DNA of 64,000 nt from assembly GCA_033782935.1 (NCBI GenBank), contig JAWQEG010000066.1, positions 1 through 64,000 of the forward strand, read 5' to 3'. Positions 1 to 10,952 of this stretch are shown in pieces. Each line of letters starts with the position of its first letter. Position 1 is the first letter of the stretch. The notes under the pieces were generated by a model, which searched no databases, was not told where the DNA came from, and worked only from the letters and a program-made list of their open reading frames with translations. Position numbers and translations under genes: made by a program. This stretch comes from Petrolisthes cinctipes. Lineage: Eukaryota; Arthropoda; Malacostraca; Decapoda; Porcellanidae.

Positions 1-600
1 ATCTTTATATAAATTAAAATAAATAATCATATTTAATGCTTAATTTAAACATTCTGTGCATTGATGATGGCATGTGTGTGCGCAGGCGTGCATAATATTC
101 TGTGTGTGAGCGTGTGTTCGTGTATGCATGCTGACAAATTAATCCAGGGTAGTGAATCTGGGAAGCCCTACTGATTACATGAAATAAACCATTTTTCATA
201 ACCCTTTATATCAGGAAAAATAATCTATCTCTTTTAAATTTACAGGTGGATTAAAAATGTCATGATATATATTTACAGTATAGTTCAGAAGAGTTAATAG
301 GTATTATTTTATGTAGGCTAACCATATATACAGTATATATAAAGTTCCGTAATCCATGGTGTTGCACTGTTGTTATGGATGTGTATTATACCGTTTGCCA
401 TGAATTCGTGTGTACAGTCCAATAACCCCTTATCATTTACTGGGTTTATGGGGGTGTAATGTACAGTTGAGCACAGATGACTCGAGGCCGCCATGCACCT
501 CGTCCACCAAACTGGCTGATGTTGTATCTGGTAACAATGGGAGCTGTTAAATGCACAGATATTCAGTCGTCTGATCGGGTGAAACAAACCCAATGATAAT
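1..600. other. Unassigned AT-rich sequence
   Basis: I see no gene, RNA or repeat here. The open frames are short and have no recognisable domain. It may be intergenic or intronic. Confidence 0.5.
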
Positions 601-687
601 TTGTCAAATTACAGATTTAATTGTTCTTCCATCAATATCATACAGGTAAACGTATTATACTGATAATGAGGATAAATTTCAATTTTC

Positions 688-820
688 AACAACAGCAACT
701 GGATACTTGTTATGGCCCGTGACTGTACACTCGTGATACATAATTTCTGACAAGAGTGTGAGCAGCAGAAAGCTTCGAATCGCCTGGTATTGCTCATTAC
801 CCCACTCAGTGCACATATAG
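688..820 (+). repeat. Dispersed repeat R4, copy 1
   Basis: About 130 bp that reappear at 3356-3490 with only scattered changes, both containing GGAGCAGAAAGCTTCGAATC or a one-base variant. A family B 3' scrap begins directly after this copy, so that scrap probably inserted into an older R4 repeat. Confidence 0.75.
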
Positions 821-960
821 ATTGATTGATTGATTTATAGATGCCACTGGGCATCTGGCGGCGCAAGAGCTAGGGTCATATACCGCCCAACATAAAATGG
901 TCATCTATATCATTAATAAAATATGTACAAACATTAAATAATCTTCTCCCATTAAAAAAT
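821..960 (-). mobile_element. Family B non-LTR 3' end scrap (B3)
   Basis: Read on the minus strand this is the last ~140 bp of family B. It matches the 3' end of B2 near 60350-60490: the GGGCGGTATATGACC block, the GCGCC segment, the small hairpin around ATGCC/GGCAT, and an (AATC)n tail, which appears here as ATTG repeats on the plus strand. It is a severely 5'-truncated insertion with no coding capacity. Confidence 0.8.
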
Positions 961-1129
961 TCGTTGTAATATCTCAACACATCCTCTTCTTACAAACGAT
1001 TTACCTCTACAAAGGTATCAAAATTAATCAATATTTCTAAAAACAACCAACCAAACACTACACCATATATTATTATTATTATTATATATTATTATTATAT
1101 ATATATGGTTGAAGACGATGGTAAGTTCG

Positions 1130-1548
1130 GCATTATATATTTTCCTAAGAAGATTTTCTTTATTTCTGATTGTCTTTTTATCTTCTTCCTTAAGTTGGTT
1201 TAACACTTCTCCAAAAGAAGAGTGTGTGTTGGCCATATCGCGATTTCGGGTCCTAGACCCTTCTTCAGTGGCTTGGTTTTGAGGACTTGTCATCTCTGTG
1301 GTCGAGGTGAGAATTACTCGGTGTTGTGGCAGCGCTCTATTAAGGCGGTGCCTCCGCTCCACTACTCGACGTGCTGGCCTCTGATTGGTTAGGTGGCTGC
1401 AGGTGTGATCTCCTGGTGCTGGGTGCTGGGTAGAGCTTGAAGGTCTGTTTGCTGCACGTTGAGTTTTGGGTCCATTTCTTTTATGTACAGAGCTTCTAGG
1501 TTTGGAAGACGTCTAGAGTCTGAACAGCAATGGCTGTCATTCGGCATA
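1130..1548 (-). pseudogene. Penelope-like element fragment, GIY-YIG C-terminus plus terminal repeat
   Basis: On the minus strand the segment near 1540-1400 can be translated as a GIY-YIG tail with the motif LEALYIKEMDPKLN, which resembles the end of the nuclease domain of Penelope-like retroelements. It is followed by non-coding sequence with a hammerhead-like core, then by an open stretch reading LLRKIYNAELTIVFNH, which resembles the N-terminal part of a following copy. That order (tail, terminal repeat, N-terminus) fits the partial tandem arrangement known for this class. The reverse transcriptase is absent. The fragment lies head to head with a different Penelope-like fragment starting near 1549. 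Confidence 0.65.
1243..1268 (-). ncRNA. Hammerhead-ribozyme-like core in Penelope terminal repeat
   Basis: On the minus strand, CTGAAGA is followed by a 5-bp stem (GGGTC/GACCC) and then GAAAT. This is the conserved hammerhead core order CUGANGA, stem II, GAAA. Hammerhead motifs are known in the terminal repeats of Penelope-like elements. Stem III is not convincing here, so activity is uncertain. Confidence 0.4.
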
Positions 1549-1891
1549 CATTGGGGAGTCAGGGAGAGGGGTGGAGAAAAGAATTAATGAGCACAAAAAT
1601 GACCTAAAATCACACAGAACATCAAATGCGCTAATAACACATGTAGATAAATATGGACATTTACCCAACTGGAAAGATACACAAATTTTGCACAAGGGCT
1701 GGAGTAAAAAGCTTAGGAAAACAATAGAAGCGGCTTATATCCACAATAACCCATCCACTAATAACAGGGATGGATTTGTAAATTTAGCGAAAGCTGCTGG
1801 AGTGTTGGTGATAGCTGAAGCTAAGGAGGCGGAGCCACCCCCAGCTAACAGCCAATCAGGTGCTAGGTTCCCCAGACACCCCGCCAGGTGA
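1549..1891 (+). pseudogene. Penelope-like element GIY-YIG endonuclease fragment
   Basis: The translation runs from GESGRGVEKRINEHKNDLK through GHLPNW to a KKLRKTIEAAYIHNN block and DGFVNLAKAAG. It matches the second half of the GIY-YIG nuclease domain at the C-terminus of Penelope-like retroelements: the GES.R....RI.EHK motif, then a conserved His, then the EA.YI helix with the catalytic Glu. The GIY and YIG motifs and the whole reverse transcriptase are missing, so this is a 5'-truncated remnant. It ends in a TGA just before a 3' region with a hammerhead-like core. Its sequence differs clearly from the minus-strand fragment at 1130-1548, so two subfamilies are joined here. Confidence 0.8.
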
Positions 1892-1939
1892 TCCTGGGCA
1901 GTGTCTATATTGACCTACTCTGTCTGTCTGTGTCATTCT

Positions 1940-1969
1940 CTGAAGAAGACCCTGTGAGGTCGAAACGTC
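1940..1969 (+). ncRNA. Hammerhead-ribozyme-like core, Penelope 3' region
   Basis: CTGAAGA, a 4-bp stem (GACC/GGTC) with a CTGTGA loop, GAAAC and then GTC, in hammerhead order. It lies ~50 bp downstream of the GIY-YIG stop codon, where such motifs occur in Penelope-like elements. Stem III would be minimal, so self-cleavage is uncertain. Confidence 0.45.
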
Positions 1970-2017
1970 AGAATAAAGTCTTCCTCCTGCCACCGTGTTT
2001 ATCCTCCACCAACCTAA

Positions 2018-2225
<208 letters not shown>

Positions 2226-2275
2226 ATAAAAAGAGGGAGTGGAATTGGTGTCCCTCTTGAAGTATAAACTCATGG

Positions 2276-2385
2276 AGGTGGTGGTGGTGGTTATGGTGGT
2301 GGTGGTGATAATGGTAGTGGTAGTGGTGGTGGTGGTGGTTGTGGTGGTGGTGATAATGATAGTGGTGGTGTTGGTGGTGGTTAAT
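2276..2385. repeat. (GGT)n-type imperfect trinucleotide repeat
   Basis: An imperfect GTG/GGT array with occasional TAT and AAT units. Open frames across it are repeat artefacts. Confidence 0.9.
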
Positions 2386-3125
2386 ACTGAATGATGAGAA
2401 AATCCTGAACACAATAAATACAGAAACTGATTCAATAATTTAGCCAATTTATAAATTGATAGAAAACTATAACTAAAATATGAATGATGATAAAACGAAG
2501 CTCGCTATTTTTTTCATTAACCTATACGAGTATATTAAAAAATAATGTCATGGATTAAAAGTAAAAAGTATATTGTCACCATAACAGCACGATACAATTG
2601 GCAGCAATCAGGGTGTTAACGATGGCATGGTACAGTTGGGGAACAAAGTATCTGGACACTGTTGACGGCTTCTGGTAACAATGTCAGTGATAAACACGTT
2701 AGTAATAGACTAAATTTATTCATTACTACATAACGATAACTGATATTGGGTGAGGTCGACCAACCACAGACAGTGAAATAAAAGTTATCCTTCAATTCAT
2801 AAATACTATCTCTCATTGATGTGTTTACTTTTGGGGATGCTGCCAGAAGCCACCAACAGTGTTTAGATACATTATTCTCCAACTGTACCAGTACTATGAC
2901 TCCATAGACACACACCAATGCCATCTCACCGGTACGTCATCATCATCGCACCGATACCACACCATCTTCACAACCATTGACACACACACACACACACACA
3001 CACACGAGGCATTCTGAGTCACGTATATAGTCACAACGTCTGTAGCAGTGATCACTATGATATATAATTATGTGAGGATGACGATTTGCTTGAAATTAAT
3101 GGCCTGATGGAGTATTAAATGGGCT
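2386..3125. other. Unassigned sequence with a short (CA)n tract
   Basis: No gene recognised. A 25-bp (CA)n microsatellite lies at 2981-3005. Confidence 0.5.
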
Positions 3126-3490
3126 ACAGATAGTATGTAGTACGCAGGATAAGCGTTGTTGTAATTAATTCACTGGTGGTATGTCAGATGATTCCAAACT
3201 TTAACAAACCTGGATATTAAACACAACACAACACAACAACAACAAACAAAATAAAAAGCACACACACACACAAACGAGCTTCAGCAAGTACAGTATGTGT
3301 GAGACAGGATAATTGTTGTTGTAATTGGTTCACCGGTGGTGTATCAGATTAATTCCAACAACAACAACTCGATACCTGTTATGGCCCTTGACTGTACACT
3401 CATGATATATAATTTCTGACCAGAGTGTGAGGAGCAGAAAGCTTCGAATCGCCTGGTATTGCTCATTTCCTCACTCACTGCAAATATAGA
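3126..3490 (+). repeat. Dispersed repeat R4 copy 2, with upstream partial duplication
   Basis: The part at 3356-3490 is a second copy of R4 (688-820). Upstream, ~60 bp around 3140-3205 are repeated at 3300-3358; both carry GTTGTTGTAATT and a CACYGGTGGT motif, so the region contains a diverged local duplication. Confidence 0.6.
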
Positions 3491-3712
3491 GGCTGAGTTC
3501 GAATGCAGGGTATGCGTTTTTTTTTTTTTTTTTTTTTTTTATTATTATTATTAATTGCGCCGTAGCGTCAATCAACAGGCAGGCAACAATACATACGGGT
3601 AGGCGAGACCCATGAGAATCCAATGACTACAACCACACATACACACGCACACACATCACGAAGACATAACAGAATGGAGCACAAGCATACAGACAAATAT
3701 TTACATAATGAC

Positions 3713-6700
3713 CTATTTAAATCCACCAAAACGAGGGTGGCGTACCAAAAGTTCCTCCAGAACCTGATGGTTCAGCAGGTGTCGACAAACCACATCAAGT
3801 GGCAGGCCCCGGGGCAGCAAGTGCCGGACAGTGTGGCAGGCCAGGAAATAGTGCTCTATAGTGTTAGCACGAGGCACTCGACACAAGCGACACTCAGTGA
3901 AGGAAGGCTCACCCTGCATCCCAGCAACCTGCCACGGTGGCCGGTAGCCAAGCCTCAAACGAGCAGAGACTACATTGTGCCTCCGAACAATGAGGCCTCG
4001 ACGACGGTAGGAATATTTGTGATGGCAGACAGACTCGTAATGGGTGATGGAGATGCTGAAGGGCCTCTCTGCATCCCTGCGTCGCCGTACAGGTAGGAGA
4101 GCGGCGGAGGAGACTTTAGAGAGGTAACATGTCAGGGAGAGAGGACGTCCAACACCACGAGGAGGCAAATTTTTTTTTTTTTTTTTTAATATATATCTTT
4201 CGACACTGGACATAGGCTTCATCAAGCCCGTTACCGTGGCCCAGGTCAACTGCTACTCACACACACACACGTCACGACTTCCGAACTGGTACCCAGCCAC
4301 AGAGGGAGGGATGTGAGGGTAATTCCCAAATACTGCAGCTGTTATGGTACCAGTGAGGGTGTTTTACGACGTTCGGTGACCTTATAGTTCGTGCCTCAAA
4401 CTCAAATCGGAAGAGTAAATATTCACAGGCCCACACCTGAGAGGATCGATCTCCCGACCTCTCGATACCCGTCCATATACGAGTCCAGAACACTAACCAC
4501 TCGGCCACCTACCCTGACAGGCTTCCTTTGCGAGTCTGTCAACTGTACCATTGTGAAGTAAACCTACATGGGATGGCACCCATAAAAATTTGACAGTCAA
4601 GTTACGATGATGCAATAAGGCCAAAAACGATAAAATCTGCTGAATAACAGTAGAGTGTGTGGGCTGAACACTAGAGAGGGAATGAAGGGCAGGTTTGGAG
4701 TCACATAAAATGGTATCATTCACTCCACGTTGACAAACAAGACTAACAGCATCCAGAATGGCATACAGTTTACACAATGTTGAGCTGGAGTGGTTACAGA
4801 GACGACGGCCAACCCAGCCCCCTGGAGGTGACACCATGTCAGGTGAGAAGACGGCACAACCTGCTGTACCATCCACTTGCAATGAGCCATCAGTGTAGAG
4901 GCAGTATGGATCTGTGATGGAGGACGTTACTGTTTCTATGTGTTCCAGAGCCAACTGCCGCTTTAGACAAGGTAGTTCCGACTTGGAAGTAGGTGTGAAG
5001 CTCACATCAGGTGTTGGTAGCATCCACGGAGGGGGCCCTGGGGGGACGTCTGCAACCATTATATCTATATTAAGACTACGGAGCATAGAGGAAACAGACC
5101 TTATATGAGTACGTCTAGCAGACAGTATGGGAGGGACCGGGTAGTTTGGTCTAAGAGAAGTCCTGACTAACTGAGAGTAATGGGGTGAAAAATGTGGGAA
5201 ATGGAGGGACTTGACAGTGAAGCAAGAAACACTAGAATAAATTATCTTCACTAACGGGGGAAGACGCAACTCACGCTGTATGTTCACTATCCTGGTCGAC
5301 ATTGGACAACCGAGAATTATTCTCATTGCTCTATTCTGAAATGTTTCTAAAGTTTCCAGAGTAACCCTGGGAAGTTGAATCAGAGCAGGGGAGAGGTAAT
5401 GAACGACTGAACGGATAAAAGCAATATAGATAGTCCTGGCTACTGGGATGGAGATGCCCGAGGAGTTGTTAGTGAGCCATTGAAGTGGTGTAAGTCGGCG
5501 TTGGAGACGATCCAATAAGTCTTGGACAAAGGGATGGTCTTGAGGTCTGTCAGGGATAATCCGCCAAATATTGACTGGCGCGCCCAGGTAGCGATACTGG
5601 GAACACATGGGAATGACAGTCCCTCCAATGGTGAACACTGGCCAGGCTTGAGGAAGGCGGCAGGGAGACAGTAATGCCACAGTGAGAGGAGGCCACAGAG
5701 AAAGAGTCAAGAAACCGCTGGAGATCCTTTGGTGAGGTAGAATGAACACAGATATCATCAGCATAGCACGTAATTGTAGTTCCAGGTATATCAGCGAGAG
5801 AGGTGAGCAGTCGATGCATCAGAATATTAAATAACAATGGGGTGAGAACACCCCCTTGAGGCGTACCAAGATGAAAACTGCGCAAAGGACTGAGCGCACC
5901 ACTGAAAAACACACGGGATGTCCTGTTACTCAGGTAGCCCCAAATCCACCGTAATAGATTACCCTTTATCCCAAAGTCAACCAGTTGATCCAAAATGGCG
6001 TCTCTATTAGCAACATCAAAGGCACTTCGAAGGTCAATGAAGGCCACCACACTGTCCCTGTTAAGGCGAGAGTACAAGTCGACAAGGCTCCGCTGGGGAA
6101 GGAAACCGAACAGCCATGGAGAAAGGCGATCCTGCAGTCTGTACATAAGACGACTGAGTAAGATTCTGTCCATAACCTTACAATAACAGGAAGTCAGGGA
6201 AACAGGTCTGAACTTCGCAGTGCCGGGCTTAGGGATGGGTATTCTTGTGCTGCTGGTCCAGGCTCGTGGTACACAACCATCACAAAGACAAAGATTGTAC
6301 AGTCGAAGTAGAGGGTTCCCAGGAACTTGTTGAAGTAGGCACAGCACAGCATAAGTAATACCATCATCACCAGAGGAAGAAGCTCTACCCCGAGAGAGAG
6401 GACGTCACAACTCCTCCTCAGTTATCTCCTCTGCATCATTGTCATCATCTTGCAACAGAGCAGACATTAGACGTAGCCGATAGACAGCAGCACGGTAAGT
6501 GAGTGCATCTTGTACGTGTATGGGTAGACTGGCTGGGGTAGATTGTTCTGACCAGGCCTCGACAAGTTGTTGGGCATAGTCGGCAGGAGAGTGATGACGA
6601 GCAGTGGCAGGTGTCTTTTTAACAACCCAACGGATGAGGTGCCACAAAGAAGCCACACTTGTTTGCTGGTTGATGCTGTCCGTGAACCGCTGCCAAGACT

Positions 6701-7690
6701 CAGTGTCAGTACACACCTGCAGAGCAACTAAAGCGTCCCTAGACATCTGGTAATGATGGAGCAGGTCAGGGGTTGGGTTGGCTTGAAACAATAGGCCATC
6801 ACGTTCAGCCTCCTCCTTTGCCTCCTGTATACGTGCATCCAGCGTCCAGGAGTGGGAAGTATGGCGATGCTGGAGGTGTGGCCGGGAGACGTAAAGCCTA
6901 TAAAAGTCATGAGTAGCAGATACAAGATCAGAGTACAACTGTTCAGCTGATGATATGTCAAATGTAGGGAATACATGGGCCATGAATAAGATGTAAGTCG
7001 GGCAATATTTACGGGGCACAGCAATAGGCAAACGAGTGGCTGAAGCACTTGACCCAGCAGTTAAGAGAATAATAAAACCGAAGAGCGATGTGATCAGAGA
7101 ATAGGTCTGGCATGGAGGAGCACAGGACCTGAGATGCTATCAGGCCAGACGAGAGGATGTAATCCAGAGTACCTCCCCGGCAATGAGTGGCACCGCCAGT
7201 GTCCCAGCGGGTCAGATGATGCTTGCGGATGTATGAAAGGAGACGAACACAATTACGATTAATAGAGCCAGAACCATCACCCAAATCAGAATGCCGAGCA
7301 TTATAATCTCCCATATACACCATACCACGCACTGTTGGAGAAGGAAGAGCCTCAAGAGTGAGTCTAGCTGGGGCAGAATAGACATTACATAGTTGTAGTA
7401 CTCCATTCCCAGGTAGAACCTCAAATAGCTGAAAGGTCATGTCAGGATCAGTGGAGGTACGGAAAAGGCGATGTGGCAAGGAGCTATGTATGTAAGTCAG
7501 GACACCATTCCTTACCAGATGAACATATGGCACATAACCTGAGAGAGGAGGAGCTTGCCCAGCAGCGAGCGGCCGTCCTGGAAATGATTCCTGGAGAAAA
7601 ATAACACTGGGATGATGACGAAAACATAGGCCTTGAGTTGAGTGAGCTTAGCATAACTGGTGATACCACATACATTCCAGGAGATGACAT
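3713..7690 (-). pseudogene. A1 ORF2: endonuclease, reverse transcriptase and RNase H (broken)
   Basis: ORF2 would nick target DNA, reverse transcribe the element RNA and remove the RNA strand. Visible parts in order are an APE-type endonuclease (DVISWNVCG near 7675, the MGDYNARHSDLGD block near 7310, SDHIALRF near 7090), RT (RPVSLTSC, FIDLRSAFD, GTPQGGV and the YADD catalytic box near 5765), RNase H (YTDGSLQVDG near 4895, CDSKPALHSL, WVPSHVGL) and a C-terminal CX2CX9HX4C motif near 3880. The frame is broken by several indels, including a deletion near 5660 that A2 lacks, and by the SINE at 4170-4512. The C-terminus ends at 3713. Confidence 0.9.
4170..4512 (-). mobile_element. tRNA-derived SINE inserted in A1 ORF2
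   Basis: This block is absent from A2 at the equivalent place in the RNase H/C-terminal region. On the minus strand it starts GTAGGTGGCCGAGTGGTTAG, which contains a perfect pol III A box (TGGCCGAGTGG, 4497-4507). A B-box-like GAGATCGATCC follows about 45 bp later (4443-4453). Both are spaced as in a Leu/Ser-type tRNA. It ends in a ~20-base A tract (T tract at 4170-4187). I found no clear target duplication. Confidence 0.85.
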
Positions 7691-7704
7691 CCAGCCGGCA
7701 ATCA

Positions 7705-9153
7705 CTAGCGAACTCTGTATTCGAAGGTAGAAGTCCGGTGAGTGGGGGCAGATGAACGACCTGGAGAAGAAGATGGACCAGGAGAAGGGACTGACTCGAA
7801 AAGATTTTCAAGGCGAGATGCAACAGTATCCATCTTTTCGGTAAGGGTAGTAACAGTTGAGATGATGGCCTGCTGAGCCTCGACCAAGGTGGAGAGTTTG
7901 GAGTCATTGGCAGCCTGCGCAACAACCAGCCCATTAATCATGGCTTCAAGGGCAGAAAAGCGGTTCTCGAGGGACGTACATCGTGCCATGAGTTTAGCAG
8001 CAGACTTGCGGAGGGCCAGGTCCGAAGGCGAGGCATGGCTGGTTGGAGGAGCAGACTGAGGAGGTGGTGGTGGTTGTGGTGGAGGTGGAGTGGGAACAAT
8101 AGTAGAGACACGAGCCTGGACCTGACGTCGAGTACATCCATGCCACACATTAACCCCTGGCTGAAGGCATCGTGGACACTTCCATCGAGATGTAACCTCA
8201 GGAGGTGAAAGCTCAGAGGTGGGGGCAGCAGGAGTTGATGGTTCACCCCTGACAGGACACGTCTTGGTATCATGGTCGGCGGCACACCATGCACACTTCG
8301 GCCTGGCAGAACAGTACCAGGAGATATGCCCAACTCCCCAGCACCTGTAGCACCAAGGCTGGTCATTATGAAGTTTCCTCACCTCGCACGGTGGAAGACA
8401 TGGGAGGAAATCAAAGGAAATCTCATTTGGAGGTGGATCGGGTTGACTCGAGACAACAACAATACTGCTAATGGGGGAACCATCTTGGAAAAAACGACGG
8501 GCAAAGTACACACCAGGGTATCCCTTAGCAAGTTTCGGGTCAACTTGGGGAACTGGGGAACTTAAGAGGCCTCTCGGGTGAGTCTTCAAGAATGCGAGGC
8601 AGAGACAAAAATTCACCAGCCTTCACTCTATCAATGATGTCCTGACGCTTCCTAGAGATGTAGACAAACCGGGAGGTGACAGCAGCCATCTTCACTTCAG
8701 CCAGTTCACGCTGCAGCTGGAAGGCCCTGTTGACATCAGACAACCAACGCAACTTTGTGTCCGTAGATGGGTTCCCAGAGAAGGAGAGCTTTACATAGGC
8801 ATTTCGTGGGGGAAAAGCACGAAGGTTGGACGAGGGCAAGGAGTTGGTATACAAGGAAGAAACATCACGTTGAGGCAGAGAAGGTACGTCATGCACAGCT
8901 GAAGCACGCTTGGCAGTCTTGGCAGCCGGAGGCAAACAGTCCACACCATCGGAATCCTGCAAGGAGTCAGACGAGGCATCAACGGGTCGCTTGGTAGAGG
9001 TTGAGGAGGTGGTGGAAGGCTGCAACCTGAGCTACGGAGTGACCGAGGAGAAGGCAGCTCAGGCTAGTGATCCTCGATAGGAGACTCATCCTCTTCCGAC
9101 ATGGCCAAGTCAGCCTCCAGGCTGGAAGCCACATCCGAATCCGTGCTCTCCAT
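7705..9153 (-). pseudogene. A1 ORF1: gag-like RNA-binding protein (broken)
   Basis: ORF1 of non-LTR elements packages the element RNA. The start is the ATG at 9153 (MESTDSD...), followed by an acidic region. An in-frame TAG replaces the Trp codon found in A2 after EDH, and frameshifts follow. Downstream come a conserved block (AYVKLSFSGNPSTDTKLRWL), a CCHC zinc-knuckle pair (CYRCWGVGHISWYC, then CAWCAADHDTKTC), a CPRC segment, a Pro-rich stretch and a probable coiled coil ending at a TAG at 7705-7707. Unlike A2 and A3, the first knuckle still has its second-codon TGC. The ORF2 frame overlaps the end of this one. Confidence 0.85.
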
Positions 9154-9406
9154 CTGGCCAGGCAAGGCCTAGATGGGATCAAACAACAACACGAACAGCT
9201 GAACACTCAATCAGCCAAGGACACACACACACACACACAGACAATCACAACAATACAATACACAGAATCACAACAGACAAACAACACCAGCAACACCACA
9301 GAAACAACAACACACAAACAAGAATGCACAAACAATACAAACAACAACACACAAGCAAGAGTGTAAAAGCAACACAAAACAAGACTTCAGGCAGAGCGCC
9401 AGGAGA

Positions 9407-9440
9407 ACGTCTTCACACCAACAAGGTTGGGGCGAGACTG
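9407..9440 (-). promoter_or_regulatory. Internal promoter of A1: Inr (CAGT) plus DPE
   Basis: The element starts CAGT, an initiator-like sequence. Counting its A as +1 (9439), positions +28 to +33 read AGACGT (9412-9407), an exact match to the downstream promoter element RGWYVT at the exact canonical spacing. Confidence 0.7.
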
Positions 9441-9499
9441 CAGGGTATGTGTGGTGCCTGCCGTTCGTCTCTGGTCAGGGATTACGTATCACGAGTGTA

Positions 9500-9760
9500 C
9501 GGTCACGAGCATAAGTTTCTTTACCCCCCTGGCGAGAGTTAGGTTGAAGTCGTGGTTGGATATGGACTAGACGAACAAAAATGGACCAGTTCATAATGTT
9601 GGAATGATGCTTGATGTCACTAGAGGTGTTCACTTGAATACAACAAAATTTACGCCGTCATGAGATACTGACTCTCAGTGTTCATTTGCGTGGCCTTTCT
9701 CCAACCACAACTTCGACCTCATTCTCGCCATGGGGGTAAAGAAAGTTATGCTCGTGACTG
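9500..9760. mobile_element. Small Tc1/mariner-like inverted-repeat element (MITE1)
   Basis: 261 bp bounded by TA on both sides. Its ends are inverted repeats of ~60 bp reading CRGTCACGAGCATAAGTTTC inward. A second copy with the same ends and interior lies at 45986-46243. There is no coding capacity, and the TA duplication points to mobilisation by a Tc1/mariner-type transposase. Confidence 0.88.
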
Positions 9761-9854
9761 TACATCTCTACAGTACAGTATGTGAGAAAAGTTAAGGTCA
9801 TGGCCAAAAAACAAATGTAATTATACATTTAACGTAATTATACATTTGTTTTTT

Positions 9855-10020
9855 CTATACCTCAACCTCGGGGCTGTAGGCTATCAGTAGCCCGTGACTC
9901 TTGCGAGGCCCCGAGATTATTGGGTGTCGCACTAGATGAGACAGTGGAGCTTCGTGGTGATGTTGGTACCATAGCTTCTCTTCTATCCCACTAGATGACG
10001 ACACCTTATTTATACACGTC
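9855..10020 (-). mobile_element. SINE-like repeat R1, copy 1
   Basis: One of five ~110-165-bp units that share the same 5' start (GACGTGTATAAA) and the same 3' end (GAGGTTGAGGTATA followed by A-rich sequence). Shared start and A-rich tail suggest a full-length SINE-like retroelement, though clear pol III boxes are not visible. It lies just beyond the stop codon of the Tc1 transposase remnant. Confidence 0.75.
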
Positions 10021-10035
10021 ACATACCCTCGCAAA

Positions 10036-10720
10036 TTAGTAGCCTGTAGTGTTTCCTTTACGCTCTTTGCACCTTTGCAGCCTTCTAGGAACAATCATGG
10101 CCAGATTCTGGAGAAGGGAAGGTGGAAATGTATCCCAAACTTGATGGATGGCGGACTCTAGCTTGGGTAGTGATGATGTATCCATGTCTCGTAGCCTCGT
10201 TTTCATTATTCCCCACAAATTCTCAATGGGATTTAAGTCTGGACTGTTTGCTGACCAGTCATTAAAGTAATTAATACAACAGTCCTGGAGCCAATTTTTA
10301 ACACTACGGGCAGTATGAGCTGGTGCCCCGTCTTGTATAAAAAATGTGGCTTGTGTTTTTTCAAACAAATCAGCTAACACTTCATTCAATAATTCATAGT
10401 ACGCATCCTGATTAATTTTTACGTTCTTTGGCAATAGTACAAGTTCTTCTACCCCATGATAAGTAAAACATCCCCATACCATTACATAATCAGGATGTTT
10501 CACTGTTTTAACTTTGTAGTGGAAGTCATACGGATCACCACCACGTTTACGGTACACTCTATCGTAGCTATACCCAATAACAGAAAAAGTAGCTTTATAA
10601 CACCAAAGTGCCAATTTCCAGTCGTTTTCACTCGACGCCCAACTACCCCAGCGACGGCAGTAGTTGGCACACATCCTCACCGTCTGCAGCAAGACTGCTG
10701 TTGCCTTAGCTGCAGAAGGG
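10036..10720 (-). pseudogene. Tc1-like transposase, C-terminal catalytic part (dead)
   Basis: A DDE transposase fragment on the minus strand ending at the TAA at 10036-10038. Recognisable blocks are DRVYRKRGGDPYDFHYKVKT, VMVWGCFTYHG, IQDGAPAHTA (second catalytic Asp) and SPDLNPIENLWG (third acidic residue in the DD34E-type position). Where the family normally has SDE around the first catalytic Asp, this copy reads C-Y-K; each is a single-base change from the usual codon, so the active site is lost. The N-terminal DNA-binding helix-turn-helix domains are not recognisable. The reading frame upstream of ~10720 runs on into sequence antisense to another ORF and is not transposase. Confidence 0.9.
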
Positions 10721-10952
10721 CTGGGTCGTCTTTCCGACCTCCTCCAGGACATGTTCAGGAGAAATGATTTGCCACCAATAGCCATTTCTCCTGATCTACT
10801 ACCAACTACCACCACCACCACCACCACCAAGAAACGAGGCAGCAAGCTGGCATGACGAGGGAGGAACAGAGCAGACGTGTCACCTACCCGAAATTGTGGG
10901 GAATTGTGGGAAGTCACCACCCTCACCTGAACCTTCCCAACAAGACCCCGAG

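Larger units (their letters stand above)
3515..9440 (-). mobile_element. Family A non-LTR retrotransposon, full-length copy A1
   Basis: A complete minus-strand insertion flanked by a 9-bp duplication, CAGGGTATG, at 3506-3514 and 9441-9449. The 5' end is CAGT at 9440 and the 3' end is a T/ATT-rich run at 3515-3552 (A-rich on the element strand). It encodes a gag-like ORF1 with zinc knuckles and an ORF2 with endonuclease, RT and RNase H, the arrangement of the I superfamily; I cannot fix the clade by eye. Both ORFs carry stops and frameshifts. A ~340-bp SINE interrupts the 3' part of ORF2, and without it the copy is ~5.58 kb. Confidence 0.93.
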
